A stretch of DNA of 64,000 nucleotides from Scolanthus callimorphus (GCA_033964015.1 JAWWUD010000093.1:1-64000); one strand, 5' to 3'. Positions 32,293 through 43,235 are shown, numbered from the stretch's first letter. A program made the numbers and translations. The notes: generated by a model not told the origin, from the sequence alone.

Positions 32293-33506
32293 CAGGCCCG
32301 TAGCCAGGGGGGGGGGGGGGGGGGGGGTCCAAAGTGGTCCACATTTAAGTGTTTGAAAACACTGTTTTAGTGACTATATGGGCCAAACAGAAGACTGCGG
32401 TCACTTTAGCATACAGCCAGTTTCGTATACTTGCTTTTTCTAGTGAATTTTGACTAGCGGTTAATAAATTCATATCACGACATAGACATAGACATAGATA
32501 ATCTTTATTGTGACAGTGCAACCCTAGGGCGCATGTGCCGTATATTACAACAAAGTGTTTAAAATGTTAATAATAATAAAGTAGTTAAGGGAAGCGGTCA
32601 AAACATTTGTACTCGAGCGGGACCCGATTTTATCGTGGGAGGTGGTAGGTCCCGGGTTGTACCTACCCACCCGTTTTTTCGATGCCCATTTTCTCTGTGC
32701 ACGAGTAAGGGGTGTTGGATTTTAATGCATGGATGTGTTGCTCGCACTATAAAGAAGACGGTGCTGAGCCTATCATTTTGATTCCTTTATTATTTTACGA
32801 GATATTTGCAGTTAAAAATGGCCATTTTTTCCTAAAGGAAGGTTGGTTGCGGCATACACCACCCCATCGGGTCCCATTCGATTACAGCTGTTTTTACCAC
32901 TTCCCTAAATGGAAAAGAAAGGCGATGTCATTACATATTATTCTCTGAGTATCTGTTCTCTTTTCTTCATACTTTTCCATATGAATTTTGCAATTTTTCT
33001 TTGAACATTTCCATTTTGCTTTAGTTTCATGATTTTCAAGAAAGCGGTTGTGGGTGGTACGCAGGGGCGTAGCCAGGGGGGGTTCCAGGGGTTCCGGAAC
33101 CCCCCCTCCCCCACAGCGGAACCGCCCCTCCTCGCCTCTGTTCTGGACCGACTTACTACTAAAATTGTAAATATTTAATAGACAACAAATAAAAGCTCCA
33201 ATAAAATGTAGCAAATTTCTTCAAACGCTAGTTTTTCCCCGAGATCTATGTGGAGTTTTTTATTTTTTGAATTTTGGAACCCCCCCTCTCATAAGTGCTG
33301 GCTACGCCCCTGTTGTACGTCCTTAAGTGTGACCTTTGTGTGCCTTTCAAGATATTCGTACAACGTCGTTCTGCTTCTTTCATAACCAGTACAGTATCCA
33401 GTACCAGTATCACGTTGGTCCTCTTTTTCTAGATTAGCACCCCCCCCCCCCCCCCCCCCCCACCCACCCACACACACACACACAAAAATCCCTGGCTACG
33501 GGCCTG
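32293..33506. mobile_element. 1.2-kb inverted-end element carrying a nested MITE
   Basis: The outer ends caggcccgtagccagggg and ccctggctacgggcctg are inverted copies with G/C tracts just inside. A LINE-tail-like agacatagataatctttatt lies at about 32490. The related MITE 33062-33312 sits inside. No transposase frame is visible. Confidence 0.7.
33062..33312. mobile_element. Nested MITE, CAGGGGCGTAGCCAG ends
   Basis: Starts caggggcgtagccagggg and ends cttgctggctacgcccctg-like (ctggctacgcccctg). The ends differ from those of the surrounding element by a few bases, so the two are related families. Confidence 0.75.
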
Positions 33507-33569
33507 ACTTATAAGGAAATTTATAAATAAATCTATTTACAGTATTTAGAGTGTATTCAAGATATATAT

Positions 33570-33864
33570 ACACACTTTATTTAGACACGGTAAAAACTAT
33601 CAGTAATGCACGAATACAAGAATAAAAATACTGAAAAGTACATTCCAGTACTCTACTGTTTGCCGTGTGTGAGTCTGACTTCCCAAAGTGCATTTTTACT
33701 CCTCTTTTAAAGGCGGGGAGAGATGGTGCTGTGCGCAGGTGGTGTGGGAGGTCAATCCATACCGTTGCCCCGCTATAACTAAACGCCGATCGTTTCATGA
33801 AGTTAGTGCGCGGCTTTGGTATTTCTGAATTTCTAAAATTATAGTTATCTTGCCGGAATGACAA
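33570..33864 (-). pseudogene. LINE 3' end with coding remnant
   Basis: On the minus strand, RSAFSYSGATVWIDLPHHLR followed by SLPAFKRGVKMHF is the W-x-x-L-P block at the C terminus of CR1/L2-like LINE polyproteins. It runs straight into a short 3' untranslated tail ending near 33565 (tatttagacacggtaaaaac on the plus strand is its reverse). The 5' part of the LINE is missing, typical of 5' truncation. Confidence 0.75.
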
Positions 33865-34161
33865 CAGATGACTGTTAAAAGGAAATCGGACGTACCTATT
33901 GGTTGAGGTCCTTGAACTTTGTTTTTACAGGTAATCTAAATGTGAAAAAAACTCTGTCTCCTGTCTTTATGACGCCTAATCCGGTGGCAGATCCATGGGA
34001 GGGTGCTCTGGGTGTGCAAACAACTCCCTTTGCGATACAAAAAATGTAGCCCTAGGTAATGACGTAGGTTCTGGTAATCTTATTGACAAATCTGGCTCTT
34101 CGGACCACAAACGCACAGCCCTTTCCAAAAATGTCGATCTGCCCATTTAATCTCTGGTAAT

Positions 34162-37100
34162 CTATGACTGTTGCAGGCCCATCATTACTGCCAATGTCAA
34201 GCTAATCAACATAAACCATGCAGAGATGTGACTTCCACTGCAGGTGAGATGTTCTATCTTGACTTTTTTGCCTGGAGACAGCGCATTCCAAATTAGCTGG
34301 TAGTTATCACATGAGTATGTCCCCAATCTTCCAGCATTAGTGAAATAACCTGCATAGAAAGTTTACTGGAAATCAATATTTTACACAGAATTATAGAATA
34401 AGATGTAACAGTTTTGATTAAGTAACTCTCGTTTTTCACGAAATGTGTGGTTCCATACCCCCCCCCCCCCCCTCCCTCGGAAGGGATTGGAAATTCCAGA
34501 GGGGTGGGGGGTCGAAGGTCTAGGAATTTCCAGAGGGGTGGGGGGCTTAACGACCGAAAAAAAATATCCAGATGGTTTGCAAACCGCATTTCTCGTACCA
34601 AGTCGGGAACGCACTCAGTTTTGCGTGAATGTTTGTTTTTCTGGGGAGGGCAAGCCTTGCTCATCCCTGTTTTTCCTGGTGGGGGGAGGGGAAGCGGGTT
34701 TTCCCCCACATTATTACCAACTGCCCCCCCCCCCCCCCCCCCCGCCCACTAGCTACAGCCCTGACCAGGCCAAGGAAGTAAGTGAATTATTAAAAATGAA
34801 TTATATTAAAAATTGAGAACACAAAATGACAGAAATACATCAAAACTTGGTGCAGAATCATAGAATGGGCTCAATGTTTTTCTGTCAAAGGGCCAGAAAA
34901 GCAATTGTAGATGAAAAGTTGAGGAAAACATCAGGTTACTGATACCATCAATATATTGTCGGTCACAGCCATACCCTACCCCCATCAAAATTTCTAGGGT
35001 CCTGTGACTATGATTGATACCTTCCATCCCTCTCGAAATAAAGAGCTTGATTACAACAGCAACAATCTATCACAAATAATTTCTAGAATTGAAAAACTTT
35101 CCATATTGCATCAGATGAATTTAATTACTTTAAATAAGAAATTACAATTTTAGTCTGATTCTATAAAATCACGCCTTGCTATGATCACATAAATTCCTGT
35201 GACTATGATTGATACCTTCCATCCCTCTCGAAATAAAGAGCTTGATTACAACAGCAACAATCTATCACAAATAATTTCTAGAATTGAAAAACTTTCCATA
35301 TTGCATCAGATGAATTTAATTACTTTAAATAAGAAATTACAATTTTAGTCTGATTCTATAAAATCACGCCTGCTATGATCACATAAAAAATATAGAACAC
35401 CGAAGAACACTAGCAAAATTAAGATGGGAAATCTTAATATCGAATCCGGAAGACATGTTCGTCCTATCATCCCTCATAATTTATGGACATGCCAAAGATG
35501 TAATATTGTTGAGGACGAAATCCATTGAAACCCTTAATAAGCGAAATACTTATCTGAAAATGGGCAATTCCAGAAAATAAAGGTACCCCCCCCCCCCCCC
35601 ACGGGCAGCATTTGGAAATTCCGATGGGATGGGGGGGTTTAAGAACTCAGAATTCTGATTGCAAGGGGGGGGGGGGGGGGGGGGGGGGGGTTCAAAGCTG
35701 GATTTCTTTAACCTGCCCGGAATTCTATATGCATGGGGGGGGGGGGATTGCAAGGGGGGTTTTTCGAAGCTGGATTTCTTTAACCTGCCCGGAATTCTAT
35801 ATGCATGAGGGGAAGGGGGGAGGGGGGGAAACCATTTTGGAAATTATGGATGCATGGGGGGGGGGGGGGGGGGTGTGAAAAACTAGTGCCGCCCGTGGGG
35901 AGGGTACCTTTATTTTCTGGAATTGCCCAATGTTAACTTATAATTAATAATAATAATTATCTTTATATGTGCAATACCATTTATGTATATGGGAATGCAA
36001 ATAAATTGATTGATTGATTGATTGACTCCACACCCACCCTCCCCACCCCCCTTTTCTCCTTCTGCCTCCCTGCTTGCTGTGGGTAGAACTTTTCTATGTG
36101 AGTATTTTTTGGTACAATACCTGTGATAAAGTAGCTGGTATTAACGACCATAGTTATCCCACATGTTGCACTTTCTAAAGGTGTCTGTATCTCAACCACC
36201 ATGCCAGGAGTGAAGTTAGCAGCTTTTGAGACATTCAACACATAGCCAAGCCCATGGAATACTTCCTCAACTTCTGTACTGTAGTAGCGCTCATACACTG
36301 TTGTGTTGGTACGTTCACTTCTTGGTGTGCCACGAAGAACTAATAGGAACATGTGAGAGAATCTTTCAAAGGTATATTGTCATATCAAAAGTTTTGATTC
36401 TGTTTTCCTGTCTTCTTAGTCCATCTATCTGCCTTTTGTTCTGTTTACCTGTCTATCTTCACTGTCCGACCATTACTGTGACACATTACTGTGACACATA
36501 CCCCCTCTGACAGGCCTGTTGGAGGGGGAGTCAAGGGGTTTTTAGTCACAGGTAGGAAACACAACCAAAACCGAGGAAAACGAACCCCCCTCCAAGAATG
36601 TCAGCTATGGGCCTGTCTGATCTGTTGTGCAAGTGACCTGTGAGATTCTTATGGAAAGTGACCCCCTTATTTAGGGAAGGATTGTCCCATGAGGTACACC
36701 TAAAAATCCCATGGTCACTAAGCCCTGACCCCCCCCCCCAAAAAAAAAAAAAAAAAAAAACGTAGCGTCTGACCAAATGGCGAAATGGTATATAATCCTT
36801 CTAGAACGTTTATGACATCGCCTGACTGCATAAAAATGCATTCTCATTGGTTGAATTTGATTCAGTGTTTGCCTCAATCTTGGCTTTGCAGTCAAAATGC
36901 ATGGGCGCTGAATTTTGCCCGCCCTTCTTTTATTATATCATAAAAATGTAATATAGCTTAGGGATTTGGGGCGGAAAAATATTGAAAGCACTTGTGAAAG
37001 TATTATCACTAATTTTACTCGGCCCCATGTGATAACCTATCTACATATAGAGCAGATTTCACATGCTGTGAAAAGTGCCGCGACAAGTTGTGCCGCGCCG

Positions 37101-38314
37101 CGACCGTGACGGTGCTGCGACTACGCGATTTTATTCCGTAGCTACAGCAGGCCAAGGGTGCTAACCATTGGTCAAGGAAAACCGGTTGGTTTTGATCCGC
37201 GTCCAATGGTACAGGACATTTCGGTTGGGATGAAATACCGAACGGAATGGCGCTTACCATTCGCTTATTCGCATTTTCGGTTCGATCGGCTACTCTTATT
37301 TGGTCATAAAACCGGTTGGAGTGCCATGGTACAAACCATTCCTATCGGTTCGTTCCAACTGGAATAGCGAGACAACCTCTGAAGCTGAACCTCTCGTACC
37401 AACCGGAATAACCGAAACATCGACTGTACCATTGGAATCCCAACCGAAATTACCGGTTTTTCGTGACCAATAGTAAGCACCCCAAGTTCCGTGCCGCGAC
37501 ATTGTCGCCCAGTCGCTAAAATAATTCAGAAAAAAAAGGCGCTCACGCGTACAACCGCCAATAATGTACTTATTATGAGACATTGCGGCTGTCAACACTG
37601 TATTAGGAATTTTCACAATGCTGTAATTTGATACCCATGCATCTTTGCATCTTTTGCATCTTTGCATCTTGCATCTTGAAATAGTGCAAGCCGCGATATT
37701 GTACATTAAAATGTCCAATTGAGCAATCACTAGCCAATCAGAATCGAGAGAAATCACAACTTGCTCCGAAGAAAAATGAGTAGCCAATGAGAATGCAAAG
37801 CAATCACAATTATATAAGGGACCGGTCATCATTTATCGCCTGGGGGGGGAGAGGGGGGGATCACGAAAACGTTTAACTGCTCTGAGGGGGGATCACATTA
37901 ATCATTGTACTTATAGAGGGAGGATCACTGCGTTTTGACCTTGTATTGCCCAAAATCCTCTGACCCCCCCCCCCCCAGGCGATAAATAGTGACCGGTCCC
38001 TAACAAGTCTTGACAGTCATGTGAAAGCCGTTCTAAGATATATTTATTATATAATCACCAATGAAATACCGGGTGATCTCCCGCGCGAAAAGTTGATATA
38101 TTCACACGTGAAAATAACATGTTTATATTGTGTGGTTCCAGAAATTATCCATAGCCCCCCTACGGAAGGGCATTGGAAATTCCGGAGGGGTGGGGGGTCA
38201 ATTTACCTGAGGAAAATACAGTATTTGTACAAATACTGTACAAATACTGTATTTTTCCTCGGAAATTCCAGAGGGGTGGGGGGATCACTTTTCAACACCC
38301 TTCCGTTGGGGGGG

Positions 38315-38346
<32 letters not shown>

Positions 38347-38916
38347 ACATTTCACATGTGAAATAACACACTTTGCTTTTGCGCTCGATTTTTAGGCTTA
38401 AACTCAAATAAAATTAGAATGTGGTTATATAATAAACAGTATAATAAACAGAACATCCTCTATCTACGAACAAATGAATAAAGAAAATGTCAATGATATT
38501 AAAAGTTCCTACAATTGAATAACACTTGCGTTAATGAACCGGCGCAACGGGGGGCAAAGGCTTTATCATGAAAGACTGTAGAAACCAAAAAAGGGTGTAG
38601 CTAATTTTAAATAGTCAGTTGCTGATTCAAGTTAGATATTCAATCGAGTAGAAGAAGAAAGAAAGCATTGGAATAGACAAAGCGTGCTATATAAAAGCGC
38701 AATTCAAATCCATGGCACTCGACCTCTTCTCAACTACACAGTGATAAAATAGTAAAAAAGCGAAAACTCTTTACCAAAGTCAGCATATTCACGACACACG
38801 TATTCGCTTGTAGGTATGTCAGGCTTTACCACACATTTACAGGCCAGCCCTGGCGATAATAAGCACGCTAACACGAGCAACAACACGCTACATGGTTTAT
38901 GCGTGATAGCTGCCAT
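34162..38916 (-). CDS. TIMP-like (netrin-domain) secreted protein, copy B
   Basis: Minus-strand exons 38775-38916, 36121-36339 and 34162-34349 give 182 residues. Exons 1 and 2 have the same lengths (142 and 219 bp) and phases as in copy A, and nearly the same protein: signal peptide ending SPGLA, CKCVVKPDIPTSEYVC, RGTPRSERTNTTVYERYYST and ATCGITMVVNTSYFITG. The six N-domain cysteines are kept. Exon 3 matches copy A only at its start (FTNAGRLGTYSC), then diverges and ends in a different hydrophobic tail (AWFMLISLTLAVMMGLQQS) that could signal a GPI anchor or a membrane helix. The role, extracellular metalloproteinase inhibition, is inferred from family. Intron 1 holds several MITEs; intron 2 holds a tandem duplication and a MITE. 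Confidence 0.85.
34440..34760. repeat. G/C-tract repeat cluster in TIMP copy B upstream of exon 3
   Basis: It contains a C-tract at 34460, two aattccagaggggtgggggg motifs at about 34493 and 34529, and a long C-tract at 34725-34743. The same aattccagaggggtgggggg motif is found in the MITE at 38131-38349, so this is a partial or rearranged copy. Confidence 0.55.
35001..35383. repeat. About 192-bp tandem duplication in TIMP copy B intron 2
   Basis: Sequence from cctgtgactatgattgatac to cgccttgctatgatcacata is present at about 35001-35190 and again at about 35194-35383. The only visible change is a one-base deletion near the end of the second copy, so it is recent or an assembly effect. Confidence 0.85.
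35562..35928. mobile_element. MITE with GGGCAATTCCAGAAAATAAA ends
   Basis: The end gggcaattccagaaaataaa and its reverse complement are exact for at least 20 bp. Inside are long G-tracts and a direct repeat of ctggatttctttaacctgcc plus cggaattctatatgcatg at about 35698 and 35770. Confidence 0.85.
37156..37483. mobile_element. Nested MITE with GGGTGCTAACCATTGGTCA ends
   Basis: Left gggtgctaaccattggtca plus ggaaaaccggt pairs with right accggtttttcgtgaccaat plus agtaagcaccc. The centre keeps several ccgaa and ttcggt half-palindromes. Confidence 0.7.
37815..38003. mobile_element. Nested MITE, GGGACCGGTCAT...CGCCTGGGG ends
   Basis: Left gggaccggtcatcatttatc plus gcctgggg is matched by right ccccaggcgataaatagtga plus ccggtccc. 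The interior has repeated aggggggatcac motifs. Relatives are at 46122-47260 and 61974-62793. Confidence 0.85.
38131..38349. mobile_element. MITE with TGTGGTTCCAGAAA ends and internal hairpin
   Basis: The ends tgtggttccagaaattatcc and its reverse partner flank two ggaaattccggaggggtggg-like blocks. The exact centre is a small palindrome of atacagtatttgtacaaata type. It lies in TIMP copy B intron 1 or, if the upstream exon is used, in that intron. Confidence 0.8.
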
Positions 38917-39561
38917 TGTTAATCCGTTCAAGAGATGGCGTGACAGTAGCTTCTTAGTCAAATATTTACTAGTGCAGTGGCTGTTTAGCCCACTTGAAAA
39001 TTTTACTGTAAGCTATCATAAGTCTTAGAGCCCAATCGAAAATTATAGGCTCAGAAATCCACATCGAAACTTGTAAAATTGTGCCGGAAGATTTTCTTCT
39101 ATTATGCAGTATATTTGCTTGCTATGTTGTATCCAAGGCATTGCCAAGGCTGCGCGTTGGTTTATGGTGTACATGCATCATCCATGCATATTTCGTTTTA
39201 CATGTGAACATAGTAGGTAATCTCCCTCTACTAATTATGGTTTTAGAACTAAATCCATGATACAAATTACTGATGCTCGGTTTCAAAGCACACACAAAAG
39301 AAGCGATTAAACATGAATTTTCAAATCACCTGTTCGTACGCCGCGGAGCCGTACCCGGGCATATTATAAGCTTCCTTCACGCACTAAATATTGTGTGCTG
39401 GTGTGGTATTTGTCGATACAGGAGTTTTTAAGAGTGGCCTGAGTTCAAACCACTCATCGTATTTAAAGGAAAATCAATTTGTTCTACATGTCACGAGCTG
39501 TATATCAAAAAAAAAACTTATAGGTTACGCTTTGCAATATATCTTAGTTTTGAAAACTTAC

Positions 39562-39703
39562 CGAAAGCCTTTGATTTGTAGTCACACACGTCTTCTTTCG
39601 ACAGAAATTCATCTTCAGGAACACAAGAACACGACTCTGCGATACCGCAGAAGCCCACAAGAAGCCCCATAGCAATTAGTGCTATGGTTTTAGAGAAATG
39701 CAT
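39562..39703 (-). CDS. Orphan first exon of a third TIMP-like protein
   Basis: A minus-strand exon of exactly 142 bp starts at ATG 39703 and ends at a gtaagt-type donor (TTCG|gtaagttttc). Its length and phase match exon 1 of copies A and B. It encodes a signal peptide (IALIAMGLLVGFCGIAES) followed by CSCVPEDEFLSKEDVC, again a C-x-C at the predicted mature N terminus with a third Cys 13 residues on. No second or third exon of its own is seen before copy B begins 650 bp downstream. It could splice in frame to copy B exons 2 and 3, or be the relic of a lost gene. Confidence 0.7.
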
Positions 39704-39760
39704 CTTGGCGTTCAGCCTGAAAACAACTTCTGTGTGAAATTGCCTTGAGGCGAATGTGCT

Positions 39761-39768
39761 ATTTATAC
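39761..39768 (-). promoter_or_regulatory. TATA box for orphan TIMP-like exon
   Basis: gtataaat (minus strand) lies about 60 bp upstream of ATG 39703, a workable distance for a start site near 39735. Its presence suggests that this first exon has its own promoter. Confidence 0.5.
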
Positions 39769-39907
39769 AGTGACAATATGGTAATAATGTAGCCTGCACA
39801 CAGCGGGAAGGGATCCGGAGGGACTTTTTGGGGGCGGAGATGCTCCTTTTAGGCAGGGGGGTAAAATTCGAAAACTCGCACATTTTTTCCAGAGGATACC
39901 TCTGTGA

Positions 39908-40249
39908 GGTAAAACGGCCAACAAAAACGCTCAACTTGTCTCGCAACATTGTTGCAAAACGAGTTGAAGAGTGATGCTGCGCGTTTTACCACCTGACCAA
40001 ACACCTTGTCTTGCAACAAATCGGCAAATCGGTCCGTCCTACAAATCGGTCCGTCCTACTTTTTGCAACAAAGCTTCTTGTTGTTGCTCGTTTTACCATC
40101 GCAAGGGAATTTGGTTCGCAACAAATTTGTATTTGTTGCGAGACAAGTTGTTTGGTCAGGTGGTAAAACGCGCATCATCGCTCTTCAACTCGTTTTACAA
40201 CAATGTACGTTGCGAGACAAGTTGCGAGCGTTTTTGTTGCCCGTTTTAT
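39908..40249. mobile_element. Middle layer: MITE with GTAAAACGGGCAACAAAAACG-like ends
   Basis: The left arm has aacaaaaacgctcaacttgt, cgagttgaagagtgatg and gttttaccacctgaccaaac. The right arm is the reverse complement of each in order. The centre holds a small duplication of aaatcggtccgtcctac. Its right end is the insertion site of the 1.2-kb palindrome. Confidence 0.75.
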
Positions 40250-41470
40250 CATAGGCTTCCCAGGATCATTGAGCGAACTTTAGAGTTGATAGTTCGCAGT
40301 TTTATAGTGTCGCTGTGTGAAGTTTGACTGAGTTCGATGAGCGCTAAAATATGAGTACCTACGAAAAATAAAAAAGTTTGAAAAATACCCTTATCTAGTC
40401 CTTTAGTACTTTAATAAATCACTACTAGCATTTATTCGGTCAGAAATACACTTTAAGCGAGTTTTAGCCAATTTTATTGTCACCTCTTACTCTTACTATA
40501 TGTTCTGGAAGGCCGCAAACTGCAAAATTCCGAACGCTCAGCGATCCACAAATTTCCCTCGATTTTTTCCCAAAAATCATCGTCGCTTGCTCAAACAAAC
40601 CTCGCATAATAAAAGTAAAACTATTCAGCTTTGTTGTTTACCTTTCTCGTGGAAATCAAACCCTCTCTGGCTGATATAAATGGCGAATCTTTCAGCCTCG
40701 TCCTTTCGTCCTGAGAGCAATGGCGGCCCCGGCAGTAAATCCCGTTCCAAAACACAAACCGTTGAGACATTTTTTCTCCCGTCGAGGGGTGGGCCAGACA
40801 TTGTGTCAGGCTCTAGTCACTTCCCGTCCTAGACCCGGTAAAACGTTTTTGCACGTGATCGTTGGATTTGATTGATTTTACCGGGTCTAGGACGGGAAGT
40901 GACTAGAGCCTGACACAATGTCTGGCCCACCCCTCGACGGGAGAAAAAATGTCTCAACGGTTTGTGTTTTGGAACGGGATTTACTGCCGGGGCCGCCATT
41001 GCTCTCAGGACGAAAGGACGAGGCTGAAAGATTCGCCATTTATATCAGCCAGAGAGGGTTTGATTTCCACGTGAAAGGTAAACAACAAAGCTGAATAGTT
41101 TTACTTTTATTGTGCGAGGTTTGTTTGAGCAAGCGACGATGATTTTTGGGAAAAAATCGAGGGAAATTTGTGGATCGCTGAGCGTTCGGAATTTTGCAGT
41201 TTGCGGCCTTCTAGAACATATAGTAAGAGTAAGAAGTGACAATAAAATTGGCTAAAACTCGCTTAAAAGTGTATTTTCTGACCGAATAAATGCTAGTAGT
41301 GATTTATTAAAGTACTAAAGGCTAGATAAGGGTATTTTTCAAACTTTTTTATTTTTCGTAGGTACTCATATTTTAGCGCTCATCGAACTCAGTCAAACTT
41401 CACACAGCGACACTATAAAACTGCGAACTATCAACTCTAAAGTTCGCTCAATGATCCTGGGAAGCCTATG
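40250..41470. mobile_element. 1.2-kb near-perfect palindrome (foldback element)
   Basis: Arms 40250-40843 and 40876-41470 are reverse complements of about 595 bp with only scattered mismatches; the loop is about 32 bp. The ends are CATAGGCTTCCCAGGATC and its complement. gttttat stands directly on both outer sides, a likely 7-bp target duplication. A 65-codon frame occurs in each arm on opposite strands and is simply mirrored; it lacks homology I recognise. Confidence 0.88.
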
Positions 41471-41639
41471 GTTTTATCGTGCCTTTAGGAGTCCGTTCTA
41501 GCAAATCAAGCAACCTTTTAGGGGTCAAAATCAACTAAGCCACGCCCCTTTTGGTACCTTTCAAAATCGAAAGTTCCCGATGAGCATCCCGCCCCAAAAA
41601 TAGAGGAGTCCCCCTCCTGGAGAAATGCTTTGAGAGTAT

Positions 41640-43019
41640 TCGGACCAGGGGCCCGTTTCTCAAAACGCCCGGTAATTAACGGGCCCGTTAAAACTTATCG
41701 GGGAGAGTTTACGGGAAAGTTTATCGGGTACGAGCGAGCGTTTCTCAAAGCTCCCGGTAACCTCCCGATAGTTATCGGGGCCCCGGAATCAAATTTATAA
41801 TTTCCGGATATTACAAATAACTTACCAAAAATCAATGAATTATCGAAAAACTCAGCAATTTGTCGACACTAGATCACAAAGTGTACCACTAACTTTGTAT
41901 TTCCAGCGAAAAAAGTAAAGAAATCAGCTAAAATGTACGAAAACAAGAGCAATTTGTAGTGCAATTGTGCACTAAGATTGAACATTTGTTTACATTCTTG
42001 CAATCAACACGTCAAACTCATTGACAGCTAAGCTGTCAAACGAACCATTTTGATTGGTTGAGAAGCGAGATGGTTGCATCTGATTGGCTAAAACTCTCCC
42101 AGTTTATCGGAATGGCGCCGGAATGGAGGAATCGGAATGGAAAGTTTCAGATCAAATAAAAAAATCCATTGCCCCTTGCTGCCGAAACTGAAAACAGAAT
42201 TTGCTGTTCAGAGCACAGATCACGCAGACTGCACTGTACCCCTTCCCCCCTCATGGCTCCCGATCGCACATAAAATTCAACAATTCAAAACAAAACGACG
42301 CAAAACAAGCTCGGGTCAGAATTCCCTTGCTTCTTGACCTTATGAACCCAGTTTTCTGGGAAAATCTAACACATTGTTTTCTCGTTCTATTCTTGTGTTT
42401 CCATTGTTTTGCAGTGAGGATGTGTGAGGTGCATCACTAGCTGCAATGATCGGAAAGCTCTTACACGATCCACTAGAAATCACCCCCTCGCCTCGCTACG
42501 GCCTTTCCCACCCAAACAGAATTAGTATCCGGCCTTTTTATTTAACGTTGAACATTTTCACACACACTGCCTCTACAATAATTGCAGTCACCCAGTGTCA
42601 CATCAGCGTATCGTTGCGTCTACGTCTATATTCTACTTTATAAGTTAATTTACAAAATTTGATATAACTAATCATTGATTGCTAATTTATATGTCATTAG
42701 TAACGCATCATTAGTTACCTTTACTCTATATTATAGTATTTATATCTTTACAAATATGCTCAGAAAAACATTTCGAAATATTTCTCCCCTGAGTTATCGG
42801 ACAAGGTCCACTTAAAACGCAATTTGTTGACCAGAAGAATCTAAAATCAAAGGCATGCCAACAACCCTTCGCACTTGATTTTATCCGTCGCCCGCATAAA
42901 ATGCGAAAGATTTTTATTTTATTTTCTTATACCTCGCGCAAAAAGTGCAGTGCTAATATTAAAGTAACCTCCCGCTTTTAATCGTTCTATTGAATCCGGA
43001 CAAAAACTTTGTGTCCATT
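41640..43019. other. Intergenic; one probable MITE, no gene
   Basis: The part from ggggcccgtttctcaaaacg (41650) to tttatcggaatggcgcc (about 42120) has cccggtaacctcccgat and gggcccgtt motifs typical of an inverted-end element, but I could not fix both ends. From there to 43019 I see nothing recognisable. Confidence 0.4.
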
Positions 43020-43235
43020 CTCGAACCCAGAGCTCCCCGGCTCGTCACCTCACGGGGGAGAGGCTCTGGTGACAGCCATTGACGCATGCGCGAGATTCAG
43101 ATACAGAGCCGTTGAGAAAAACAACTTTCTGCGCATGCCCCAACGTTCAAAATCAGCCAATCAGCGACGACCCTCAAATGGATGTCCCCAGAGCCTCCCT
43201 TGCAACCAGACAAGCCGGGGAGCTCTGGGTACGAG
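43020..43235. mobile_element. MITE with CTCGAACCCAGAGCTCCCCGG ends
   Basis: ctcgaacccagagctccccg on the left is mirrored by cggggagctctgggtacgag on the right. The interior shows no coding sequence. It lies just 3' of the glutamate dehydrogenase gene. Confidence 0.8.

Larger units (their letters stand above)
37049..38034. mobile_element. TA-flanked MITE split by two insertions
   Basis: The left end gagcagatttcacatg and the right end cagtcatgtgaaagccgttc are inverted partners flanked by TA. The intact relative at 51360-51613 shows that the uninterrupted element is only about 250 bp. The excess here is explained mainly by two other MITEs at 37156-37483 and 37815-38003. Confidence 0.7.
39813..41619. 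mobile_element. Outer layer of a three-level nest (GGGGACTCC-type MITE)
   Basis: Left end gagggactttttgggggcgg, then agatgctcctttt and gaaaactcgcacattttttc. Right end gtccgttctagcaaatc, then ggtcaaaatcaactaagc and gatgagcatcccgccccaaa. Both parts match the intact copy at 30232-30598 in order, with about 1.58 kb of foreign sequence between them. Confidence 0.75.

Noticed and set aside
34447..34816. Pro-rich frames of more than 100 codons
   Set aside because: They are read through C-tracts of G-tract repeats and change frame with run length.
40477..41242. Two 65-codon frames with almost the same protein on opposite strands
   Set aside because: They are mirror images produced by the arms of the palindrome; there is no start context or domain.
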